From Ixodes scapularis (lineage: Eukaryota > Arthropoda > Arachnida > Ixodida > Ixodidae): a stretch of DNA of 64,000 nucleotides. The notes beneath the pieces were generated by a model. That model did not search any database and was not told where the DNA came from. It saw only the letters and a list, made by a program, of their open reading frames with translations. How positions within the stretch are numbered: the first letter of the stretch is position 1; each line of letters opens with the position of its first letter. A program made the translations under genes and the position numbers. Shown in pieces: positions 56,431-64,000 of this stretch. The stretch lies in the NCBI RefSeq assembly GCF_016920785.2, contig NW_024609846.1, forward strand, positions 118,571,473-118,635,472. Direction: 5' to 3'.

Positions 56431-56724
56431 TGTCAATCAAACTCGCCCAACTTTATGCGTTGTTGCTTATATAGCCGGGTATTCACATATTGGGTTCCGT
56501 ATTAGCGAGACAGCTGGGTATATATCATAGTAATATACCTCTTTGCGACATCTGCAATTCTTGACCCGACCAAGAAACAATGTTGAGGTGACCTGAGGAT
56601 TCCCAAGCCGAATATTGACAGACTGGTGAAAACGCTGGTTATTTCAAGTCTTGAGCATACGACCCAAACAAAGATCAGTCAGCTATTTAAATGCAGTAAT
56701 TTTAATTTCTAGATTAAAAACAAA

Positions 56725-56793
56725 AACTGGTATCGAACCAGGGACCTCTTCATTTCCAGGGGATCGCTCTACCAACTGAGCTAACCAGTAGTT
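56725..56793 (-). repeat. tRNA-like sequence
   Basis: The minus strand from about 56793 reads CTGGTTAGCTCAGTTGGTAG, a near-consensus D-arm A-box, and 38 bases later GGTTCGATACC, a B-box. The T-arm closes (CTGGTTCGATACCAG) but the anticodon stem has a mismatch and the acceptor ends do not pair. Probably a tRNA pseudogene or tRNA-derived SINE head. Confidence 0.5.
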
Positions 56794-56872
56794 AGACGTC
56801 AGTAGAGCAAACGGGTTTTACCAGCTGCCACCAGTCTAACACCAACAAGGGTGAACGGCTTGCATTTTTAAG

Positions 56873-57086
56873 GTTATGAGCATAATACAATTAAATGCAA
56901 ATGTGCATGGAGAGCTCTACAAGAATGACGAAAATAATTCCTGGTCGTGCAACAGTTACCTAGCTGTGATTGGAGATTTGTGTTCGTTCTTTGCCCCCCT
57001 TGTACCCCTTCTCCAAGATAATTTTCGTTATTCCCGTCCAGCTCGCTTGCACCTTTGCATTTAATTGTATTATCATAATAACTTTC
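56873..57086. mobile_element. Inverted-repeat (MITE-like) element
   Basis: Arms 56873-56937 and 57023-57086 are imperfect reverse complements sharing AATACAATTAAATGCAAA and ACGAAAAT. The 214-bp unit lies shortly after the tRNA-like sequence. The minus frame across it is an overlay. Confidence 0.6.
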
Positions 57087-57442
57087 GAGAAAATAAATTT
57101 TAAATATTTCGAACATACGGTGAATTCGCAATATACAGAAATATCAAAAATATGCACTTTAAAATAATAAAAACAAAAAAGTTTATATCAGTATATATCA
57201 CACACCTCTCGAAAAAAAAAGAACATTGAGGACTTGACAATTTCATGGTTTCAAAGTAATGGAGCAAGATGTGAGGGCTGGGGGTTTTCTAACCACTAAT
57301 AACCTAAGTAAAAACGCAAGACCGATAAATTTAACGTCAATATATGCGGAACTCAGATGTTTACTGCAGCGACTTCTTTACATAATCACCGCACCAATTG
57401 AAGCGCTTATCATGACGTTGCAGAAGCTTTCGAATGCCCTAC

Positions 57443-57902
57443 TCAGTAATGAAAAACGTTTACAAATCTCTGTAATGCGAAATTATAGAGCGCGGCTCTC
57501 GAGGAGAAAAAGGGAGGGTACGGAAAGGAAAATGTGCCCCTCCCCCTCTTCCGTACCCTCTCCGCCTCCTTCCCTCCTCCCTTCCTTCTCCTCATCCTCC
57601 TCCTCCTCCAATTTAGTTTCCCCGCTAAATTTAGGAAGGGAAAATGACATCACATCACTTGGTGGCACGTCATTTATAAAAAAAAATTCAGTTTCCCCGC
57701 TAGATTTAGCGGGAAAATTGACGTCGATTTTCCCGCTAAATCTGGCGGAGAGACTGAATTTCCCGGGTAAATTTAGCGGGGAATTGAATTGGTGTTTAGG
57801 TCACGTGACGTCCATTTCTCCTCTAAATTTAGCGCGGTGACGCCGATGGCGACTCCGACGCAGCGAAACACGGAAATGGGCGTCTAAGAGCTGCGCTCTA
57901 AA
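57443..57902 (-). repeat. Minisatellite-bearing repeat family, copy D
   Basis: On the minus strand it opens TTTTAGAGCGCAGCTCTTAG at 57902 and ends with GAGCCGCGCTCTATAATTTCG and TTACAGAGATTTGTAAACG at about 57443. The interior holds several CCCGCTAAATTTAGCGGG units with GACGTCA and CACGTGAC. The 193-codon plus frame across it (57259-57840) is repeat-driven and not a gene. Confidence 0.7.
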
Positions 57903-57904
57903 AA

Positions 57905-58500
57905 CGTCCTCAGTCGTTCTGTTATGTGTCAACAAAAACCGTCAGTCGCCACAGTAGCCCAATGTGTATGGAGGTTACTGCGTCCACAATAACGGGGGCA
58001 GTGTATGAAGGATACGGACGTCCATGGACGGGGCAATGTGCACGGAGCATAATGGGGGCAATGTGTATGGAGGACACAGAAGCTCATGATAATTGGGGGC
58101 AGAGAAAAAGTATCTGGCGACTGACGGTTTCGCTGACGCTTGATCGAATGACTGAGAGATCAGGCGGCAATCTTCTTTGAGGAGGCAATAGACCGATCTC
58201 ACCAAGCGTTCGGCGCAAGCGTGACGCGACCATAATTTTAGTTTGCAGGAAGCAAACGGCAGTGCACGAGAGTGCTCGGGCTGTCTCGTGCTCCACAAGC
58301 GTAGAGCGCCAGCGAGGTTGTCGCACGTGCAGAAAGACTACACTTCCCTCGATGCATTGTGGCAGCGGTGGCGTAGCCAAACTGGCTGGGGAGATCGGTC
58401 TATTAAAAGCTTGATCTATGTCATAACTGTCTAAATGTGTGTGGTGCAATTATGAAGAGACGTAGGTACAATATGTTTTTAAATTCTGTGAAGACTAAAT
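57905..58500. other. No supported gene; short GTGTATGGAG tandem motifs
   Basis: 57955-58090 has four or five loose copies of AATGTGTATGGAG / GGGGCAATGTG. No domain-bearing frame follows. Overlapping frames on both strands at 57975-58449 are not recognised. Confidence 0.4.
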
Positions 58501-58504
58501 CATT

Positions 58505-59230
58505 TTAGAGCGCAACTTTTAGGCGCCCGTTTACGGGTTGAGGGGCGTGACCGTCGCCATCGGCGTCGCCGTGGGCGTCGGCGTAACCGTGCGCGTTGCG
58601 TTATGGGAATTACGCAACCGTCTGCAATCGCGCGTTATATTATAGGAAAATGTTCCCGCTATGATTAGAAGGGAAGTTTGTGGTAAATTACCCCCTAAAT
58701 TTAGCCAGAAACTTTTCGAGAAACGTTCTTCGCTATATTTCGCGGGAAAATGTTACCTAAATTTCCCGCTATATTTAGCGGGGACATCTTGGCAAAACTT
58801 ACCCGCTAAATTTAGCGGGGTAATTTTTCCTAAATCTTTCGCTAAATTTAGCTTCAAAGATTTTGCAGAATTCTCCCGCTAAAATTAGCGGGAGCGTTTT
58901 AGCTCAATTTCCCCACTAAATTTAGAGGGCAAATTTTCGCAAAATTTTCCCGCTAAATTTGGCGGGCAAAATTTTGTTAAACTTCCCGCTAAATATATCG
59001 GAAAAATGTTCGCTAACTTTTCCGCTAAATGTAGCGGGAAAATTTTCACTCGAAATGGAAGCGGAGCAGAAAAGGAGGAGGGGAGGCTACGGAGGGGGAG
59101 GAGGGACATACCCTCTCCTCCTTACCCTCCTCAAGAGGAGGAGAAAAACTTCATTTAAAAGCTCAAGTCCGAGCCGTCTAATATAAAACTGCGCTCTAAG
59201 TCGGCATTTCAGAAAATTGTAAATGTCCAA
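58505..59230 (+). repeat. Minisatellite-bearing repeat family, copy E
   Basis: Opens TTTTAGAGCGCAACTTTTAG and GCGCCCGTTTACGGGTTGAG, runs through a GTCGCC/GTCGGCGTAACCG tract, then about a dozen units of CCCGCTAAATTTAGCGGGAA (58650-59045). It closes with CTGCGCTCTAAGTCGGCATT and ATTGTAAATG. The units are palindromic, so they read the same on both strands. Confidence 0.75.
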
Positions 59231-59234
59231 TTTT

Positions 59235-60485
59235 TCATCACTCGTTTTTCTACCGCTTTCTCGGGGGTTAAACTAAAAGCGGCCCTCAAACATTCTTTTT
59301 GGGAAATATTACCAACATAAACCATATCCTATCAGGTAGCCTATTTTTATTGCTACCCAAGAGTTCTTTCATAGCACAAGTTTATTTTTAGATTCTTTTG
59401 AATGTGAGGGGAAAATGCGATGAATATACGAGTATGCGACTTTGTAACGAAAAAAAAAAAAAAAAAAAAAGCTCAAAAAATGGAACGCAATAGTCAAAGA
59501 GTTTGAAAACAACAACCGAATTTGCGATTAAGAATTGAATTTTTTCCGTAGGAAATGCAGTATGATTTCTGTGAAAAGCCACGTTTGCGGCAGCAGTACA
59601 CCTAGAGTGGGAAATACACGCGAACGACGAGCCTAGGCTTTGATCAAAATAAAAAACCGGCTGTTCTGACAGGTGGCTCACGCGACATCCGGCCCCAAGT
59701 TCTCGTGCTATCCTTGAGCTGCATAGAGTATAAAGGTAGGTTTAACAGCAATAAGCCGAAAACGATTCGGTTGGTTCAGAGGTGCGAGATATCAAGGCTG
59801 GTTTGAATCTTCGGGATATTGGTTTTTCGCTATTTTTTTTTGTCCAATTTATTTGAAGTTTAGTTCAGTTCGAATTGTTCTTAGTCTTAAAGAATTAAAC
59901 CTAAATTTGTGTTATATTATAATTGACACGTTAGCATAGACGTAGGTATGGAAACTCAGTTACCTCACCCGTACGGCAATCCTGGGGTAAGTAGAAATTT
60001 ACCATTTGTTTTATATATAATATTAGCAATTTCAAACAAAAACAGCCAATAATAATTGAGCAGTTGACAGAATGAACACGTACAAGCAAAAGATATCTCA
60101 AAATATATTTCCGAGAGCAAAGTTTCAACGAAAAATAAGAAATATGACAAATAATTTATGTACACTGATGTCTATAAATATTCAAACCCGCTCACATTTC
60201 TGCCTGACTAATATCTATTTATTCCTTTACTTACTAAGACGCCTACATCGGACAAAGGGCAGATCTGTAGGGGGCCATGTGAATCGAATGCAAATAAAAA
60301 AACTATAAGCGCTATGGACACGAATATTAAAAATAAATTATAACAGTACACCTAACACGCATCTTGTACAAATGAATAAAAATGTACGAATAGACAATTT
60401 TACACTCAAGACAATTCCGTTCTTCAATAGCGAAAAGAAAAAAAAAAAAAGTTTGCAAAAACGTCGGTACGGCCGATCAACTCCC
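59235..60485. other. No supported gene
   Basis: AT-rich, with a poly(A) run at 59451-59470. No recognised domain or repeat. Confidence 0.4.
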
Positions 60486-60697
60486 GAACTTGTAAGCAGT
60501 GAGAGAGTGCAGGCGAGCTGGTAATTAATCGACATCTTGTAAACCCTGAGATGGGGTACGATAAAAAAAAACCGACGAACACAACAAAATCTCAATTGAG
60601 ATTTTGTTGACACAACAAAATCTCAATTGAGATTTTGTTGTGTTCGTCCGTTTTTTTATCGTTCCCCATCTCAGGGTTTACAAGATCCTGAACTTGT
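60486..60697 (-). mobile_element. Small snap-back element with PLE-type terminus (196 bp)
   Basis: Two inverted copies of a terminus (CATCTTGTAAACCCTGAGAT on the left, its complement on the right) meet in a centre with two direct copies of the palindrome AAAATCTCAATTGAGATTTT. The left side extends beyond the palindrome and on the minus strand contains ACCAGCTCGCCTG. GAACTTGT flanks both sides (60486-60493, 60690-60697; 10 of 11 bases if extended). The mobile unit is 60494-60689. The plan matches 12473-12877 and the PLE at 46259-49831. Confidence 0.65.
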
Positions 60698-61125
60698 TTG
60701 TAATGGTTGTTCAGTGGTAAAATAAAATATGGGTCTTCATTTACGCCCTTTATGTATACTAGTTTGATCGTTATAAACGGCATAAAAAATCTTGAGCCAT
60801 TCCACATTCCACTTAGTGAATGCAAATGACCAGCGAAGCTGTTTAGCACACGGCACAAACGTGAAAAAAAGAATTTAGCGTATCCTCCATCAAAGTTGTT
60901 CAATTTAGCAGCATGGAACCTGCATCTTTTTGATGCGTTCTCCGCCCCGCGAGGTTCGTCCTCTTGTCTGGTTTGCCGCATGCGCTTGGCGCTTTGTGCA
61001 CCATCTTCATCGGCGGTGTTTGCCGCCCGCCGCCGCCGCCGCTGACATTTTCGGTGCCGGTCCCGCCGCTGCTGTTCGTAGGCGCGTTGCTCTTCGGGAG
61101 TCCGAACCCTCCGCGGCGACCCCAT
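60690..61125 (-). CDS. Arg-rich repeat-borne frame, truncated by a snap-back element
   Basis: From an ATG at 61123-61125 the minus strand encodes 'MGSPRRVRTPEEQRAYEQQR' and then a long run of Arg-rich charged residues with 'RHRKCQRRRR', likely a basic coiled-coil or nucleic-acid-binding tail. Later blocks 'FSRLCRVLNSFAGHLHSLSG' recur in the copy at 20670-20990. The frame continues into the snap-back element at 60689 and is cut by it. Family function is unknown to me; similar basic frames occur in DNA transposons, but no transposase motif is seen. Upstream frame extension to 61320 runs through a MITE and is not believed. Confidence 0.4.
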
Positions 61126-61179
61126 CGCGACGAGAGAAGAGAAGTGAAATAGACCTACTAATACCCGTGCCACGCGGGC

Positions 61180-61327
61180 AACTCGAATGCCATTTACAAC
61201 GAACGACATTTGTGTGATCGGCGAACCAGCTCGCAATCTGTCGCGCGTGGAATGCGTCACGCCCGGAGTGTCGCGCGCTGATTGGCCGTCTGCTCGAATG
61301 TCATTCGTTGTAAATGGCATTCGAGTT
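61180..61327. mobile_element. 148-bp MITE
   Basis: Ends AACTCGAATGCCATTTACAA and its reverse complement, about 31 bp long with two mismatches near the inner edge. The spacer is GC-rich with GTCGCGCG blocks. No clear target duplication. It lies just upstream of the Arg-rich frame. Confidence 0.75.
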
Positions 61328-61329
61328 CC

Positions 61330-62515
61330 GAGCGTAGAGTTTTTGTGCCGGCAGACGAAAAATCCATGGAACCCTAGTCATAAAGAGCTTCGCTGTAAAC
61401 ATTCAGATGCAGATATTTCCTCCAGTGAGAAAGGAGTTTCTATCCGAGATGATTCCTGATGTTAGTATTGCTAGAAGTAAAATTGTAATGGCCACTAACA
61501 AAGGAGCATCACGGTTTTGAATGTGTTATAGCTTGTAGATTAGATTCTGCAGATTAAATGAACCATCGCGGCAGTAATTTAAATAAGAATATCCTATTCC
61601 TCCGTCAAACGACAACCGCTAACATGCGCTTTTATGTGGAGATTGCAACATGCAAAAACTACTCCCATCATATGCATGTGGCGTGTAGCTGCTAACATGT
61701 AATTTAAAGGGGAACAGAAAAAAATCAGATGCGTTTAATTAAAATAAAATGAGCGAGTGCTTCCGAGTTCTTCGTGGCTTTTGAAGCAGATTATCTATTC
61801 CTATTCAAGAAAAATTCAACAAATTATTTTAATATTGTGCGGTCCGCATAATATTAAAGTTACGAACTTCAGCATATTATGCTTTTTTGTGTGTGTGTGT
61901 CTGTGACTCAAGACGCACACTTGCGTTCGTTTCTCGTTCGGTGACGCGAAGTAAGATAACACGACCTTGTTTTAAGTTGCTTATTCCTCTCGTGGCCGAC
62001 ACGGGACTAGAAGCTCGGTTTCGGGATTCCGTGACCTCTCTTGTTGGCTTAGTGTTTCACTCATGGCCACCTGAGCTCTTCGCAGATTTCGGGCTTTTCG
62101 AATTGTCCTCATAGACCTGTTGATAGGTCAAGACTTGCTTGGTTCCTAAATTACGTAGTTTGAGGATTTTGGTAATATTTTATACCTAGACGATTCCCAA
62201 GACTCACTCGATGTTCAAGTCACCCTCCCGTGGTTGTAATTCTTTCTTTCCTTTTTTTTTTTTTTTTTTGGCGGGAAAGATGTTTTTTTTTTTGTTTTTT
62301 TTCATCTGTATTGTAAATATGTCTTGCGGGCCTACAAGATTCGGCTACTAAACAGCCGGTGATCAGTGGGATAGTTGCGGTGTGAGTGGCCGTCCGGCCG
62401 ACACTCCGCTCGTCTACCCGCTATCCCCGTCGTGAGTTCTTAAAGCTTTGTTTCATTAAATTGCCAGGACCCTGTATTTTTTTTTTTTTTTTTGTTTGGC
62501 GTTTCAATTTCGGTG
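61330..62515. other. No supported gene
   Basis: AT-rich to mixed sequence with poly(T) at 62256-62270, 62283-62300 and 62477-62493 and a GT run at 61888-61900. No domain content. Confidence 0.4.
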
Positions 62516-62519
62516 GCGT

Positions 62520-63205
62520 ACATTTGCAGGGCTACCTCCACTGTATGGTTCGTTCGTGCATTCCAAATACCAGGCGGTCTTAATGTCAGCAATTTGGCCA
62601 CAGCTCGGTTACCTGCCGAGGAAAGACGACGTGTGCAAAGTATGGAAAGACAGATCACCCCGCCGGCACATGCAAGACTACAAATCTCAAGTGTGACAAC
62701 TGTTCGAGCGCCCATTCTACATATTCTCAGTCTTGTCCAAAGTTTGGAGAGAAAAAGATTTTTACCATAAAAATCAGCGGCAACCTCACCTACCCTAAGG
62801 CAAGGAAAGAATTTTTCTTCCTCCAAAGGCACATATCCCGAGGCGGCTGCCAGGAGGGCGGGACCGCCGCTCATGGTATCACTGTGCACTCAGCATAGTA
62901 CCCGAGATGTTGAGTTCTCACCCAGCCCCACAACCTCTAGCAAGGCCTTTCTGGGTGTTTAGACCCCGGCGGCCATGCGAAATCTCCCACGTGCCAGGAC
63001 GATGCCTTATCGTCCATGCCCTAAGCATCGAGTGGTGCTGGACACCACTCCCTCTCAGGGCAGCGAGGAGTGCCCTCCTTCTACCTTCCAGTGGGAGGAG
63101 GAGACCATGAAGGTATCTGTCGATTCGACACAAGCATTTCACCTTCCAATTTGAGCACAAAACCTCCTCCTAATAAATACGAGCAAGATGAAAAAAAAAA
63201 AAAAA
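62520..63205 (+). pseudogene. I-type LINE ORF1 (gag-like) with zinc knuckles
   Basis: Plus-strand pieces give three cysteine knuckles in a row, as in LINE ORF1 gag proteins: 'CQQFGHSSVTC' (about 62587), 'CAKYGKTDHPAGTC' (one Cys replaced by Tyr, about 62635) and 'CDNCSSAHSTYSQSC' (about 62690). A short basic segment ending in 'YPKARKEF' follows. ORF1 proteins of this kind bind the LINE RNA. The frame ends at stops after 62880. The rest to the poly(A) run (63190-63207) is degenerate. Probably the same element as the ORF2 pieces that follow. Confidence 0.75.
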
Positions 63206-63284
63206 AAACACCACGCGTTACTACAACTCATGGAACATAGTTTGCGTAAGTTTCCTGTTTTCTACATGTTTAGCTTTGTTGCGT

Positions 63285-63540
63285 TATGAGCAATCTTAGC
63301 TTCATGCCTTGGATTTATCGGGGTTTCTTACAATATAGATGATGCTCACTTCTTTCTCAGTGAGCTACGGGGGGTTTTACGTGCCAAACCTACGACGGGC
63401 ATCTGGATAGTGAGCTACGTTTAATAGCTCTGGCAATACAGGAGACACATTTGAGGCCCACACATACGGAAATTTTAAGGAACTATCATCTTGTTGCAGT
63501 TGTGCAGAGAGTGGTGGCGTGTGCCAAGATTAATAGATTA
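63285..63540 (+). pseudogene. I-type LINE ORF2 endonuclease fragment
   Basis: Plus-strand pieces read 'HFFLSELR' and then 'LIALAIQETHLRPTHTEILR', the QETHL motif of apurinic-type LINE endonucleases. A 39-bp insertion (63370-63408) lies between the two. After 63540 the sequence jumps to the RNase H part, so most of the endonuclease and all of RT are absent. Confidence 0.75.
63370..63408. mobile_element. 39-bp insertion with 11-bp TSD
   Basis: The string GGGGGTTTTACGTGCCAAAC and 19 more bases are bracketed by AGTGAGCTACG (63359-63369 and 63409-63419). Dropping it and one flank rejoins the LINE endonuclease frame. The TTTTACGTGCCAAA core is a motif I associate with short interspersed repeats of ticks, so this may be a severely truncated SINE. 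Confidence 0.6.
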
Positions 63541-63564
63541 ATAGAGCATTGCAGAACGAATAAT

Positions 63565-64000
63565 ATATTAAATTTTGCTGCGTTCCAAGTCGCGTGGGTA
63601 TATTAGGCGACGAGAGAGCTGATAGGATCGTTTCATCCCCTAGAAAACATCGGCAATTAACTGCCTCGTTACTTTACCAGTATATCAAACCAATCGTGAG
63701 GGCGTCAATTTTCAATAGATGGCAAGCAGAATGAGAGAAAAAAAATCTTATAATAAGCTTCGCTTCGCCAAGCCCATTCTTCGATTGTGGGAGAGCATCT
63801 CTTTCATGAAACGGTTCCACGATGTCTTAATGTGTAATCTTCGCATATGTCATACGTATATCACCCACAAATACCTCCACTGTGGGGAAGATCCACCAAA
63901 CTCTGCACACAGCGATGATATATTCATAATTCGAGGGATTTGCTCTGGCCTTGAGGAAAAACTACGGTGTCATTTTCCCGTGTTTTTAGATATCGTATAC
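63565..64000 (+). pseudogene. I-type LINE ORF2, RNase H end and C-terminal domain
   Basis: Plus-strand pieces: 'VPSRVGILGDERADRIV' (end of RNase H, with GxERAD), then 'WQAE', then 'VLMCNLRICHTYITHKYLHC' and 'GEDPP', the C-terminal segment typical of I-type ORF2. Several frame changes. It continues beyond the window end. Its direct junction to the endonuclease fragment at about 63540 marks an internal deletion. Confidence 0.75.

Noticed and set aside
56725..56793. Functional tRNA gene
   Set aside because: A-box, B-box and T-arm look good, but the anticodon stem is mismatched and the acceptor ends do not pair.
57259..57840. 193-codon plus frame as a gene
   Set aside because: Most of it is repeated SPLNLA-type residues translated from the CCCGCTAAATTTAGCGGG array and a Ser/Pro-rich run of TCCTCC.
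61126..61320. Upstream extension of the Arg-rich frame
   Set aside because: It runs straight through the 148-bp MITE, so the ATG at 61123-61125 is preferred.

Overview
This window looks like repeat-dense intergenic DNA from a large arthropod genome, most plausibly a hard (ixodid) tick. The grounds are the mix of degraded CR1/Jockey-type and I-type LINEs, a Ty3/Gypsy element, Penelope-like elements (PLEs), hAT, TAA-, TTAA- and TA-flanked MITEs, a THAP-domain reading frame, and many long homopolymer runs. No rRNA, intact tRNA, bacterial operon or viral genome is visible. The taxonomic call rests on recall of families, not on a search.

Layout. 1-5.7 kb: inverted-repeat MITEs, a degenerate CR1-like LINE (+) and the first copy of a repeat family that carries minisatellites. 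5.7-12.4 kb: mostly unannotatable AT-rich DNA with an 8-bp-TSD hAT element (8029-8617), a candidate cysteine-rich exon (8.8 kb), a TA-flanked MITE and a THAP-like remnant. 12.4-19 kb: a 405-bp snap-back element, a dead LINE, and a 1.65-kb hAT element (17137-18789) hosting two adjoining TAA-flanked MITEs. 19.5-24 kb: LINE remnants in both orientations. 24-30.7 kb: a gag fragment (+) next to a Ty3/Gypsy element (-) whose pol is split by an 813-bp hAT-like element. 30.7-44.5 kb: I-type LINE (-), CR1-type LINE (+), a TTAA-flanked MITE, and a MITE enclosing a tRNA-like sequence. 44.5-57 kb: the best-preserved part, a Penelope-like element with an intact 797-codon frame inside a hAT element, itself inside an older repeat; then a THAP frame, another hAT MITE and a dead PLE. 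57-64 kb: two more minisatellite-bearing repeats, a second small snap-back element that truncates an Arg-rich frame, and an internally deleted I-type LINE.

How it fits together. The window records layered transposition more than host gene content. The clearest nest is PLE (46259-49831, 12-bp TSD) inside hAT (45847-51069, 8-bp TSD) inside a repeat whose unoccupied relative lies near 53.5-53.75 kb. The PLE and the two small snap-back elements share one design: two inverted copies of one terminus, one of which extends further and carries the motif ACCARCTCGCCTG, with flanking short duplications. That shared design is the most interesting result here. Host genes are at best hinted at (exon-like pieces near 8.8 and 16.3 kb, a THAP frame at 51.3 kb).
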